A stretch of DNA of 64,000 bases from Tilletiopsis washingtonensis. Taxonomy: Eukaryota > Basidiomycota > Exobasidiomycetes > Entylomatales. Position 1 is the stretch's first letter, and every line of letters starts with the position of its first letter. The translations under genes were made by a program, and so were the position numbers. Of the stretch, positions 51,850-62,999 are shown in pieces. Below the pieces are notes generated by a model, which saw nothing but the letters and a program-made list of their open reading frames with translations, searched no databases and was not told where the DNA came from. The DNA lies in NCBI RefSeq assembly GCF_003144115.1, contig NW_020312015.1, forward strand, positions 341,649 through 405,648, written 5' to 3'.

Positions 51850-53957
51850 ATTCCCCCCAGCGCCAACTTCCCCATCCCATGCTGCGTCACCCTCAGACCT
51901 GTTTCGGAAGCTCGAGAATGAATCGATACGACCACTGAACGCGTGGAAGCGCGACTGCGTGGTGCCAGGGAGACGAAGAGGAAGTCTGGTGGAGCTGGCC
52001 GTCGCACGGGGCGCGCACACGAGCGACGGCTGCCGTGGCGCACCATGCCGCCGTGCTGCTGTCTCGCGGATGCGTCTTGTTGCGCATCTTCCTTCGCCTG
52101 CATCACCACAGCGATGGGCAGACTGAGCGGAGCGAGCAGCCAGACTGCCAGGGGCTCTATGGTGCATGACTGTGCTTCTACCTGCGCGCGAGCCTGTTCT
52201 GGCAAGCTTTGCTCGTGCATGCCTTCGACGCTGCCCGTCTCTGGCAACTGTCCGAGCGCCGAGCGCGCTCTGGCTCTGCTCTCAAGAAGATTCGACGAGA
52301 CTCCCTTCGCTCGAAGGCCCACATCCGAGATTGACTGCTAGATGTGATACGAGTTCCTGCCATCTTCAGTACAGCAGTGGGCTCGGCGTCCGGAGCGTCT
52401 TTCTGCGATCGACGTCGTCTGCCTCAGTAAGAGTGCTTGAGTCTGCGCCGCCGGCGTGCGCCCTGCATCTGCCCCGGCTCCGATGGACAAAAGTTGCGTC
52501 TCGAGTGCATCGTGCATAGTGTGCATTGTGCATCATTCACACGACAACGCACTCCTGCTGCAGACGCTTCTGGCCGGACCCGCGCTCTGCAGCAGCCCAC
52601 GGCTGGCCGGGCGTGAAAGGGAGGCGGGCGTAGCGGGCGTCGCAGCAGGACGCGCGCGCGTCCGATGCTGCTCCCGTCCTCGGACCCGTCGAGCTCAGCC
52701 GCCCAGACCGCAGAGGCACCTCGCTATCTCTGGCTATGCTTCCCCCGCACCCGGCTTCTGCACCCTGCTGGCGGCTGCATCTCTGCATGTCATGCATGTG
52801 CTCTGGCCGCTTGGCCCGTATCTGTCAGACTTGCAGACGAGCGTGCGATGACGGGACGTCTACCGGTCCGCCGAGCGTGTGCTTCCGCTCTCGTCTCTGC
52901 AGCTCAGAATGCGGGGCCCCTCATGGACTAGATTGTCAAGCCGACTGCGTGAGAGATGCTGCCCTGCTGCTACGCGGATCGTCGTCATCCCTCGCTCCTG
53001 TCCGCTGTGCTTGCCGGCCGCTGTCCATAGCTGCCGCAGCAGAGAGAACGCAGAGCATGGCGGCACACGCCTTTCGCACGGCTGGCGAGCACCCTCGTCT
53101 CGTCCGAGACGAGTCCCGGGCACGGCAGACGACGCCCAATGTTGAGCACGCAGCACGCGCGACGCAGCACGCAGGCCTCGAACTGTTGAGCCTCGCTGCG
53201 GCGTCTGCATGACCCCGTCTGCTGCGGGCTGTCTGCTGTCGTCAGGCGTGGGGCCGACAAGAAGCGTGCCGAGAGAAGGGCGGGCTCCTGAGCTTCCGCA
53301 ACCTCCCGGCGCGGCGCATGGGTGCGTCGGGACGCGCCGGCGGCTGAGTTCTGCAGGCTGCGGCCGCAGAAAAGTGCGCGCGACGACGCCTCTCCGCTGC
53401 GCCGCCTCGATGCTTTGCTGGCAAGCAAAGGCCGTGCCTTCGGGCATGCATGGCGTCTCGACTCTGACTCTCGAGCATGGCACGAGTTTGCCGTGCCCCG
53501 TCGAGCTGAGCTTGCGCTTCGCTGCTGCGCCTGCAAAATGCGAATCTGCTCGTTGGGTGCCGGGCGGGCAGCTGTGGTACCTCTCTGCCGTCTTGAGGAG
53601 GTGCGCCGCGCGGCTAACGAGACCTCCACGCCGGCACCGTCCGAGCGCCGAGGCACGCGACCCGGCCCTGCATCGAGGGTCCCGCCGCCGCGCGGCACCG
53701 GCAGCGCCCGCAGCTGTGGCGCCCGCAAGCCGCAGCAGGCCGCCGCCGCATCGCACCGCTCCGAGCGTGTGCTTCTTCGAGCCTGCCGCCTGTGGCTCGG
53801 GCTGTGCACCCCGCCGCCGCCGCCGCCTCATCAAAGCTGTGTCTTGCACCCAGCCTGTCCTCCTTCAGCTCCCTCACCTCTGCCTCTCTTCGCTCACCCT
53901 CCTCATCACCTGCATCACCTGCATCTCATCACCCCCTCACCTCCTCCTCGGCCCAGC
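51850..53957. other. Gene-free stretch before the malic enzyme locus
   Basis: 2.1 kb between tandem genes. Frames on both strands (for example 52860-53849 minus) have Arg/Cys/Ala-rich translations and overlap one another. The last 120 bp before 53958 is strongly C/T-rich with CCTCATCACCTGCATCACC steps, like a 5' leader, supporting a transcript start there. Confidence 0.5.
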
Positions 53958-54236
53958 ATGGCCCCGCCGTCCGCGTCCGCCGACGACAAGCTCAACCTGC
54001 TCACGCAGCCCTCGGCCATCGCCGCGCCGCCGGCGACGAAGCGCGACAAGCCGCCGCAGCCGACGCCCGACCACAAGACGAGCGATGATCCGGTGCAGGA
54101 CATGGTGCGTGTTGCTCGCGCCTCTTGCCGCCTGCTGCGAGCCGAGCAGCTGATCAAGCGACGACGATCCAGGTCCACCTCGCCGCCTCGCGCGGAGGAG
54201 GCTTTGCCAGTCTGCGCGACCCCTTCTCCAACCAAG
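53958..54236 (+). CDS. Alternative 5' exons of malic enzyme (putative cytosolic isoform)
   Basis: Two exons, 53958-54104 and 54173-54236, are joined by a standard 68-bp intron (GTGCGT, CTGAT, CCAG). They encode MAPPSASADDKLNLLTQ and so on, ending SLRDPFSNQ plus one base. The malic enzyme family has a conserved L-RDP-x-x-N-x-x-TAF element, and the mitochondrial first exon of the gene downstream carries [17 protein letters not shown]. Inside that exon, AACGCAG|AC at 55345/55346 is an acceptor in the right phase: joining 54236 to 55346 gives [17 protein letters not shown] with no gain or loss of residues. The product would be 611 aa without a mitochondrial presequence. Alternative reading: a decayed 5' duplicate of the gene. 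No other continuation of these exons makes sense. Confidence 0.6.
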
Positions 54237-55047
54237 GTGCGTGCGCCATTCTGCAGAGTGTGCCCTGCGTCTCTGCTCCGTTGCGCCATGGGTCTCTGAG
54301 CCTTGAGCTAGCCGGTGCAGCGCCGAGGCGGGCGCTCGCCAGTCGTCTCTGCGGTGCTGCCAAGGAGTGGGCTGCCCCATGCCGCGCTCCACGCCGAGGG
54401 CATCAAGTGTTGGGCTCTGCCAGCTTGGCGGCTTGTCCTTCATCCTGCCGCTGCGTGCCCGCGTCTTGGCGGCGTTGCGCCGCTGCATGTCGGCGCCGGG
54501 GCTGCCGGTGCGGTGCTCCGAAGAGACAGAGATCGAGAGAAGGCCGTGCCGCAGCCGCCGGCGGCGGGCTCTCAGGCACGGGCCAACACCTCCTCCTCGG
54601 AGACGTTCGGGACGCTCATCCTGCGGCGCTGCGGCGCCCGCGCCAGATTAGATTTTGCCGCATGACGCTCGCGGCCCCTGCCCGCTGCCGTGCGGTACCG
54701 CGCGCTGCATCTCGAGAAGATCCGATGCGCGCGCTCTGGCGCGTGCAGACGGATTCAACGCCCGAGTGCCGAGTCACGCGCGCGCGTGCTGCGGCGGCAT
54801 GGGCAAGGGCGAGCAGCGGTGCCAGCTTCGTGCTTCACCTCCTCCACCACCTCTCTCCACACCCGTCGCCGGGCTCAGTGCATTGTGCCAGCGTCCAGCG
54901 TCTTGCGTTGGCCCCCGCTGCGACGCTCTGCTACGCCCTGTGCGCGTCCTGATCCTGATCCTCGCCTCTCCGCACCTCTGAAACCCCTCAGCGGCCGGCC
55001 TGCTCGCCGCTGCTGCCTCGGCCACGCTCGTTGCCGCCGCCGCCGCG

Positions 55048-57577
55048 ATGCCGCCACGCTCGCTGCCGCCGTGGCGTGCCGCGGTGAGCGGCGGTGCCGT
55101 GCGCACGCGTGCTGCTGGCGGCCCGCTGCGTCGCGCAGCTGCGCCGCCTGCTCTGTCGGCGCGGCCGTTCTTCCCTGCCTCGGCGTCTGCGTCTGCCCCG
55201 CGTTGCCAGCCCAGCTTCTCACGCCCTCTCCACTCCGGCCCTGCCGCCTCCTCTGCCCCTCTGCCCTCTCCGCACGCCCACTCCGAACCCGACTCGACCG
55301 CCACGCCTTCCACCTCGCTGCTGCGCGACCCCTTCGCCAACGCAGACACGGCCTTCTCCGAGAAGAAGCGCGACGAGCTCAAGCTGCGCGGCCTGCTGCC
55401 GCCGGCCCAGCAGTCTCTCGACGTGCAGATCCTGCGTGCCCTCGAGCAGATCCGCGTCAAGAAGACGGACCGTGAGTGGGGACGCGACGCAGATCGCGCA
55501 CCGATGAGGACCCCCAGCTGATGGCCGCTCGTGCCTGTCAGTCGGCCGCTACATCGCCCTCGCTGCGCTGCGCCAGAGCAACGTGCGTCTCTTCTACGCC
55601 CTCATCATGCAGAACCCCGAGGAGACGCTGCCGATGATCTACACGCGTGAGCGCACATGCTAGCAGAGCTTCAGCAGCAGCGGCGCTTCTGACACGCACC
55701 TGCGCAGCCACTGTCGGCGAGGCGTGCCAGAAGTTCTCGCGCATCTTCCGCCAGCCCGAGGGCCTGACCATCTCGCTCTCCGACAAGGGCAACGTCGCCA
55801 GCATTATCGACAACTGGCCCGTGCCCGCCGGTGCGCCGCGCATCGCCGTCGTCACGGACGGTTCGCGCATCCTCGGACTCGGCGACCAGGGCTGGGACGG
55901 CCTGGGCATCAGCATTGGTGCGTCCAGGAAAAGCATTCTGTCTCCTCTGCACTTTCGCTGACACGCTTATCCGCTTCGCAGGCAAGCTCTCGCTGTACGT
56001 CGCCGCCGGCGGCATCCACCCGCGCGCCACGCTGCCCATCGTGCTCGACGTGGGCACGAACAACGAGGACAAGCTCAAGGACCCGCTGTACCTCGGCCTG
56101 CGCCAGAAGCGTGCCAGCGACGAGGAGGTGCTGCCGCTGGTGGATGAGATGATGGAGGCGCTGCAGAAGGCATACCCCAACCTCATCGTCCAGTTCGAGG
56201 ACTTCCAGAGCGAGCGCGCCTTTGCCTACCTTGACCGCTACCAGAACAAGTACCGCATGTTCAACGACGACATTCAGGGTGAGCAGACGCCCGCCGCGCC
56301 TTGCATGCGGCACACACTCATCCATGCGCTCTGCCACAGGCACCGGCTCGGTGATCCTTGGCGGCTTCACCAACGCGGCGCGCCTCAACTCCAAGGCCTC
56401 GGGCCGTCCGCTGTCCGACCAGCGCATCCTCTTCTTTGGCGCCGGCAGTGCGGGCGTCGGCGTGGCGAAGCAGCTGTGCGCCTTCTTTACGCGCCAGGGC
56501 CTGAGCCAGGACGAGGCACGCCGTCGCATCTGGCTGGTCGACTCCAAGGGCCTCATCACCAATGACCGTGGCGACAAGCTGGCGGAGCACAAGGTGAGCA
56601 GGGCCGCAGAGGACGGAGGCTCATGTCGCGAAGCTGACCGCCCTTCTGCGCAGGTGTACTTCAGCCGCGATGACAATGAGGGCAAGCAGTACAAGGGCCT
56701 GCTAGACGTCATCAACTACGTCAAGCCGACGGCGCTCATCGGTCTCTCGACGGTTCCCAAGACGTTCACCGAGGAGATTCTGGCGCGCATGGCCGAGCTG
56801 AACCCTCGTCCCATCGTCTTCCCTCTCTCCAACGTGAGCACGCAGCTCTTCTGGCCTCGTTCTCTGTGTGCTGTTGCTGACCGCCTGCTGCTCCCCAGCC
56901 ATCGTCGCTGTCCGAGTGCGACTTTGAGACGGCCGTGCAGGCCACAAAGGGCCAGGTCATCTTTGCCGCCGGCTCGCCGTTCCCCGAGACGGACTACGAG
57001 GGCAAGCATCTCATTCCGGGCCAGGGCAACAACCTCTACGTCTTCCCCGGCATTGGCCTCGCCGGCGCCCTGGCAAAGTGCGGACGCATCAGCGACGAGA
57101 TGATCACGGAGTGTGCGTAGCGCGCCGCGCGGCTGGTCGAGCGACGCAAAAGCTGTAGAGGCCCAGTGCACTGACCGATCGCTTCCTTTTTGAACAGCCG
57201 CTCTCGCCCTCGCTGACAGCCTGAACGACGAGGAGAAGGCCGAGGGCCGCATCTACCCGAGCCTGAAGCGCATGCGCGACATCAGCGCCTACGGTGAGTT
57301 GCCCGAGGCGCGGTTTTCTTGCTATCGTCTCACTTCTTCTGCTTGCGACAGTCTGCGCACGCGTCATCATCATGGCCAACCGGCAGGGCCACGCGCGCGA
57401 CGGCGGCTACACGGCCAGCATGACCGACGACGAACTCGTGTCGTGGTGCCGTGGCGAGATGTTCGAGCCTTCGTACGGTGCGTAGCGCGCGCGCGAGAGA
57501 GACAGAGAGGGAAACTCTTTGAAGCAGCTCATGCTTACGCTGCGCTTTCCCGGCTCGCAGAGAAGCTGCTCGCCTAA
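55048..57577 (+). CDS. MAE1: Malic enzyme (mitochondrial form)
   Basis: Ten exons: 55048-55471, 55542-55646, 55708-55917, 55982-56278, 56340-56593, 56654-56833, 56899-57112, 57198-57293, 57352-57477, 57561-57577; 640 aa. Oxidatively decarboxylates malate to pyruvate, making NAD(P)H. The N-terminus is Arg/Ala/Ser-rich ([20 protein letters not shown]) and fits a mitochondrial presequence. Family motifs: [42 protein letters not shown] (substrate/Lys region), [10 protein letters not shown] and FNDDIQGTGSV (metal site), [12 protein letters not shown] (dinucleotide fold), [57 protein letters not shown] or NADP preference cannot be settled by eye. A second pair of 5' exons upstream could give a cytosolic form. 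The 3' end lies 242 bp from the convergent COQ4 stop. Confidence 0.95.
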
Positions 57578-57819
57578 AACAGAGGCAGAGCAATGCGCGC
57601 GCGCCGCGATGCGTCACCACTTCCTCCCTCTCCCACACGCTTCACCTGCTCACACATGGTTCACACTTTCTTGTCACGATGACCCGCTTCGATCTTGACC
57701 CACATGTGCCCTACTTGCCTCTTTCCCTCTTGCGTACTAGCCGTTGCGCCTGAGGCACGGCCGAACGCTGAGACAAATGACACACACACACACTGGGCTG
57801 CTTACGAACATGCTGCTTG

Positions 57820-58904
57820 TCATTGCGCTGCGGGAGTGTGCTGCTGCTCTGACGATGCTGCGCTGGCTCTGCGTTGCTCCTCCAGCACCTTACTTGGCCA
57901 TCTGCCTCTCATCATGCCGCTTGCCTTGCTGCGGCCTTCGTAGTCTACGCGGCTGGGCAAAGGCTCCTCGAAGCCGAGTTCCGCGCGCATCTCATCGAAG
58001 TTTTGCTCCCATCGCTCCTCCCAGTACACGCCAATCAGCGGCTTGACGCGCCTGCCCTCTCGCCATGCCCAGCCCGCCAGTCCGCCGCCGGCGCCGCCGA
58101 AGAGCTGGGCGCGCTCGGCGGCGCTCAGGCGCAGCGGACCGGCGAGCGAGGAGAGGTAGGAGACCGGCAGGCCAAAGTGCGCCGCCTCGAAAATCTTGAC
58201 GACCGTCTCGCCGAGATGCGACACGGGCATGAGACACAACACGTGGTGCATGTCGTGCGCCTGTCGGTTGCGCGTCATGACGTAGCGCAGCGTCTCGTCG
58301 TTGACGTGAAGCACCTGAAGGAGAGAGAGAGAGCCTGTTCAGCCATGCGCCCACTTGTGTCTGCGTTCCAACGCCCCCTGACCCCCCTGCCCACTCCCTC
58401 CTCCCTGCCCCTTGCCGGACCACCCTTGAGCTGTGGCAGTGCCGGACGCCCCCTTGAGCTGTGGCAGGGCCGCTTCGGCTGTAGCAGCATCGCCTTCTTT
58501 ATCCTGCCCGCCCCCCTGACCCTTTCTCCCTCTTGCTCCCTCACATCCTCGCCCTTTCCCCCGCGCCCACGCCCTGTCACCTCGACTCACTTCGGCGCGC
58601 GTGTCCGGGCCCACATTGTTCCAGTCGAGCCAGCGGGTATATTCCTTGCCAAACGTGCCCTCCTGCAGGCCTCTAAGATAGGCCATGTCGACGCTCTTTG
58701 TGTGAATCTGCGGGCGCTGCAGCAGCACGCGGCGTCCCTCGGGCGAGGCGAGCATGGCGTCGCGCAGCGCCGGCAGCACGGGCTCGCCGCTGAGCTCGGA
58801 GAGCAGGGCGATCATGTCGCCGCGCGCCGGGTTGTGCAGCGAGGCGACGGCGGCGCCGGTGCCGAGCAGGACTTTGTGCAGGAGAGAGATGGGCTCAGGT
58901 GCGG

Positions 58905-58947
<43 letters not shown>

Positions 58948-59115
58948 GCGCTGGCTGGACGAGGCGAGGGCGCTGCAGTGGAGGCGACGAGAGGAGGAGG
59001 AGGAGGAGGAGGAGGAGGAGGCAGCAGCAGCTGCAACGCCGGCGGAGCGCGCAGACGGCATGCCTGGGCGCAGCGAGGCTGCTGGCCGTGCGGCGAGACG
59101 TGGCAGCGCAGCCAT
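57820..59115 (-). CDS. COQ4: COQ4, ubiquinone biosynthesis protein (mitochondrial)
   Basis: Two exons on the minus strand: 59115-58591 and 58314-57820; about 339 aa. The N-terminus is presequence-like (MAALPRLAARPAASLRPG) and interrupted by two long poly-Ser tracts. The mature part shows LHKVLLGTGAAVASLHNPARGDMIALLSE, YLRGLQEGTFGKEYTRWLD, TRAEVLHVNDETLRYVMTR, and the Zn-binding HDxxHx11E motif HDMHHVLC...HLGE. COQ4 is part of the coenzyme Q synthome on the matrix face of the inner membrane and is linked to C1 decarboxylation/hydroxylation. The last 50 residues beyond FEEPLPSRVDYEGR are less conserved, so the stop at 57820 is less certain. The 276-bp intron contains an imperfect tandem duplication. 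It is transcribed divergently from the beta-galactosidase gene with only 307 bp between starts. Confidence 0.92.
58414..58467 (-). repeat. Imperfect 27-bp tandem duplication in the COQ4 intron
   Basis: On the plus strand GCCGGAC...CCCTTGAGCTGTGGCAG occurs at 58414-58439 and again at 58441-58467, with one inserted base and a few changes. It lies entirely within the intron. Confidence 0.85.
58907..58945 (-). repeat. COQ4: (CTG)13 tract coding poly-Ser in COQ4
   Basis: Thirteen CTG units on the plus strand; on the coding (minus) strand they read AGC and encode a run of Ser in the presequence region. Confidence 0.9.
58991..59020 (-). repeat. COQ4: (GAG)10 tract coding a second poly-Ser in COQ4
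   Basis: Ten GAG units on the plus strand; on the coding strand they read TCC and give a second run of Ser, with a codon of a different type from the first tract. Confidence 0.9.
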
Positions 59116-59422
59116 GACGGGAGTGTGTTGGGAAGGATGGTGGTGGAGAGAAAGCAAGGCAGTGTGAGTAAGAGTGGCACTCGCTCGTCTGACCTGACGC
59201 GGCCGCGGCAGCGGCCGCCAGATCGCGGCGGCGCACGCGCGTGGGAACAGCGCAGCGCTCCAGTGCGGCTCCTTCCACGTGCCCTCCACCCGACTCGGTG
59301 CGGGGATGGTCAGGCGGGGCGCCAATCCGCTGCCTGTCCAGCGATGCACGCAGCGCTCGGCGTCGTCGTCTTCACTCCCATCGTCCTCAAGTCCTGAAGC
59401 AAACATTTGCGGGGGCCAAGCC
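59116..59422. promoter_or_regulatory. Short bidirectional promoter, COQ4 / beta-galactosidase
   Basis: Only 307 bp separates the two divergent start codons. Two exact copies of the palindrome GCGGCCGC (59199-59206 and 59211-59218) lie 12 bp apart near the middle. These contain CGG/CCG half-sites of the type bound by Zn2Cys6 proteins, but any such use is speculation. Confidence 0.4.
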
Positions 59423-60397
59423 ATGCGCTGGGCACTCTCGACGCTCCGCCTCTTGGGCTTCAGTCTGCTCTGCCTCGCCGGCACAGCCGCTCATACCTGG
59501 CAGGTGCCCCTGTTCTCCTCTGCGCCGCCCGCACGCGAGCCCTGGTCGCCGGCGCTCTCCTTTGCCGTCGCCTACTACCCCACCCAATGGGCCCCCTCGC
59601 AGTGGGCCTCGGACGCGCGGCGCATGGCCGCCGCCGGCATCCGCTTCGTGCGCCTCGCCGAGTTTGACTGGGCGCTTCTCGAGCCTCGTGCCGGGACGTT
59701 CAACTTCAGCACGCTCGATGCGGCGCTGCACGTGCTCGACTCGCATGGCCTGCAGGTCATTCTCGGCACGCCCACGGCGACGCCGCCGCGATGGGCGGTG
59801 AGAGAGTATGATATACTCGGCGCCGATGCCGACGGCAAGCCGCGACGATGGGGCAGTAGACGCAGCTACTCGTTCAGCGCGCCCGACTATCGCATGCTCA
59901 GCGAGCGGATCACCAACAAGCTGGCACAGAGGTATGGACAGGATCGAAGGGTCGTGGCGTGGCAGGTGAGTTCGCGCGCCTCTTCTGACCTCGCGACAGA
60001 GTAAGCCTCTGCTTAATGGCGGACACATCATCATCTCACACAGCTCGACAATGAATTCGGCTGCCAGTACGTCCTTATACATCCATCCCCCTTTCCCCTC
60101 TTCACCCTCCCGATCCTCCTCTTTCCCCGGCTGACGCAAACTCCACACACACAGCAACACAGTGCGCACCTTCGACGCGCATGCCGCCGCTGCGTTTCGC
60201 GCATGGTTGCGCACCAAGTACGGCAGTCTGTCGGCGCTCAACGAGAAGCAAGGGCGCGTCTTTTGGTCTTCGCAGTTCGAGCAGTGGGCAGATGTGTCGC
60301 CGCCCACGCATGAAGTCACCGAGGTGAGGCTTTCTCTCTCTCGGCGTTTGCATCGATTCCGTGTGCGCTTGGGGAAGCAATTCGCAGGTCAACTGGC

Positions 60398-60438
<41 letters not shown>

Positions 60439-62756
60439 TCACGTCTACCTTTGTGCATTTGCGTGAACGATGCAAAGAGCAACCCGGCTCATAGATTGGA
60501 CTGGTTCGCGTTCTCCTCGCATCAAGTGGCGGCATTCGCAAAGGGACAGGTGGATGTGATTCGCAAGCATGCTCGTCAGGTATGGCGCCCCTTTTACCAC
60601 CCCCCCCCTCTCTCTCCCCCCCTCCCTGGCGCCAAGCTGAGGCGCGAACAACCCTGGCCACAGCCAATCACCACCAACGTCTTCGGCAGTTTTGAGTTCG
60701 ACGTAAGTCACGCAGCTTCTGAACACCCCCTTCTACGCTGCTGCACAGGTCCCAAGGTCTACCCACTCTCCCTTTGCTCACGCTGACCTGAGAGCACAGC
60801 ATCATGCCTTTGCGCAAGAGACGGGTCTAGATTTCGCAACGTGGGACAGGTAAGCCTTCGCCTTCCTCTTTCCCCTCGATTTGACCTCTCTGACAACGAC
60901 CCCGCGTAAAGCTATCCGCTAGGCTACACCGAATCCACACCCTGGGTGGCCGAGACGGACAAGAGGGCATTTGCGCGCACCGGCAGACCTGATGCGCAGT
61001 CCTTGCATCACGCTATGTCAGTGGACGCTCTGACCAGCGGGCGGCCTGGGGGGTCACTCGCAAGCGTTCCAGAACTGTGCTGATGCTTGTTGCGCACGTG
61101 CGTTCCCAGCTACCGAGGCGTCGCGGGTGCGGCGCATGGAGTGGCAAGAGGCGAATGGGGCGGTGAGTTGCGCATTCCGCTTTCTTGTAGACGCTCCGAT
61201 TGCCTGTTTGCTCGGCTTTCTGAAAGGGGCTACCTTTACGAATGCGGCAGTGATGGAGCAGCAACCTGGACCGGTCAATTGGGCATCGCAGTGAGTACCG
61301 CGCGCACGAGTCTGCACGCTGTGTATAGGCCCTGCTGAGCCCTGTCCTCCCGCTTCCTCCCTCACTCCCGCGAATGCAGTAACCCCTCGCCAGCGCCAGG
61401 CATGGTCCGTCTCTGGCTGCACGAGATCTTCGCACACGGAGGCTCGCTCGCAAACATCTTTCGCTGGCGGCAGGGTACGTCCTTTCCACCCAACCCCCCC
61501 AACTCCCACCCTCTCCCATCGCGTGCTCACCCTCCTCTCTCCGCCTAGTGCCGTACGGCCAGGAGCAGATGCACGCTGCGATGCTCCGTCCCGACAGCGT
61601 CGAGGATGTGGCGTGGCACGAGCAGCAACGGACGCGCGAGGATCTGCTCCTCTTGCGCCAAGCTGGCCTTGTGCGCGGCCAAGGCGCAGAGCTGCAGTGG
61701 AGCGCTGCGCCTCGGCCTGCAAAGGTGGCGCTCGTGCTCGACTATACTGCCGGCTTCGTGCTCGAGGTGAGTTGGGACCAGTTCTTGCTGGGCCCAGATC
61801 CCCATCGCGCTTTTTGCCATGCCCTGAACGTCGACCGACCCCAAAACCACACAGGCAAGTCCGCAAGGCGGCGTCTGGCAGACCGAGACGTTTCACGGGT
61901 ATGACTTCCAGCTGCCCGAGCTGCTGACCGAGTGGTACTCGGCGCTGCGGCGTCTGGCGCTCGACGTCGACGTCATCTCTCCCGCGACGTCGCTGCAGAA
62001 TTACTCTCTCGTCGTCGTGCCGACGATGCCGAAAGTGTCGCACGCCTTCGAGGCGCAGCTGGCCGCGTTCAAAGGACACGTCATCTTTGGGCCGCGCTCG
62101 GCCTCCAAGGTCGACACGCTCTCGCTGCCGCACGACATGCCGCCGGCGCAGGGAGGCGTGCGGAGCAGACTGCCCATGAAGGTGGTGCGCGTCGAGAGTC
62201 TGCGCAAGGGCCTCGGCGATCAAGTGGCCATTGCGGGCGGGCAGGACGCCTCGGACGTAGACGTGTGGTCGGAATGGCTGGAGTGTGAAAGGGACGGAGA
62301 GAAGGCAAACCAGGAGGCGCCAGCACGATACATTGGATATCGCAATGGCAGTGCAGCGGCGTGCGAGCATGTCGTCAATGGCAGCGTACGTCTCTCGCCC
62401 CTCTCTCCTCTCCCTCTCTGTCGCTGACAGAAACTGACCACCCCCCACTTCCTTGCCCTGACTTGCAGCGCACCACCTATCTAGGCTGGTACGCGCGCTC
62501 CACCCCGCTGCTGCCTCTCTTCGCCTCCGCCGCACGCGCCCTCAACATCTCCACGCTCCTCGCGCGCCCCGTCGACGCCGCCGCCGATCTCGGCGCCCAC
62601 GTGCGTCTGGCGCGCCGCGGCGACGTCGTGTATGCGTTCAACTACGCCATGCAGGCGCAGCGCCTGCCGCACATGCCCAAAAGCGCCACGCTCGTCGTGG
62701 GCAACAGCAGCGAGACCATCGAGGCTGCGGGCGTGAGCGTGTGGCATTTGCCTTGA
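59423..62756 (+). CDS. Secreted GH42 beta-galactosidase
   Basis: Thirteen exons: 59423-59965, 60044-60066, 60155-60323, 60478-60579, 60664-60702, 60800-60849, 60912-61016, 61110-61162, 61251-61290, 61380-61474, 61549-61766, 61855-62385, 62469-62756; 751 aa. An N-terminal signal peptide ([16 protein letters not shown]) predicts secretion. The GH42 TIM barrel begins [20 protein letters not shown] and [14 protein letters not shown]. The acid/base Glu is in QLDNEFGCH, the nucleophile Glu in [12 protein letters not shown], and DSYPLGYT and [11 protein letters not shown]...[16 protein letters not shown] are family hallmarks. A trimerisation-like domain ([39 protein letters not shown]) and a small C-terminal beta domain follow. 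It should cleave terminal beta-galactosides in the medium. GH42 is mainly a bacterial family, so an old transfer is possible, although the gene is now fully intron-rich with host-like GC and splice signals. Several tiny exons (23, 39, 40, 50, 53 nt) were placed by phase and motif continuity. Confidence 0.92.
60402..60434 (+). repeat. (CT)16 microsatellite in a GH42 intron
   Basis: Dinucleotide run directly after a GCCTGAC sequence inside the intron 60324-60477. Another branch site must serve the distant acceptor. Confidence 0.85.
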
Positions 62757-62999
62757 GGCAACAGCGGGAAACCCCCCACTGCCCCCTTCTCTTCCTTTGC
62801 CCTTCTTTCCTGCCCCTCTTTTGCCCTGCCCCTCTTCCCCTCCCCCCCCTGTCCCGGCACTGCTGCCGCGCGCTGCAAGCTTCAAGATGTGGGGGCAATG
62901 ACTCATGGAAATTCTCGGAGTGCGGAAATCGTGTGGCTCTCTCTCAACAGACTTGCTCGACAGGGGCTGCGGACCTCGCCCCTCCCACGAGAGGGGGGA

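Noticed and set aside
52860-53849. 329-codon minus-strand frame before the malic enzyme locus
   Set aside because: No motif, overlapping frames on both strands, and its position fits promoter sequence of the upstream malic enzyme exons.
54237-54952. Reading straight through from the alternative malic enzyme exon 2 without splicing
   Set aside because: The frame stays open to 54952, but the translation becomes Cys/Arg/Ala-rich and loses any family similarity, whereas splicing to 55346 restores the malic enzyme sequence in phase.
57874-59397. 507-codon plus-strand frame across COQ4
   Set aside because: Antisense to both COQ4 exons; poly-Ala/Gly/Leu runs are just the complement of the Ser repeats.
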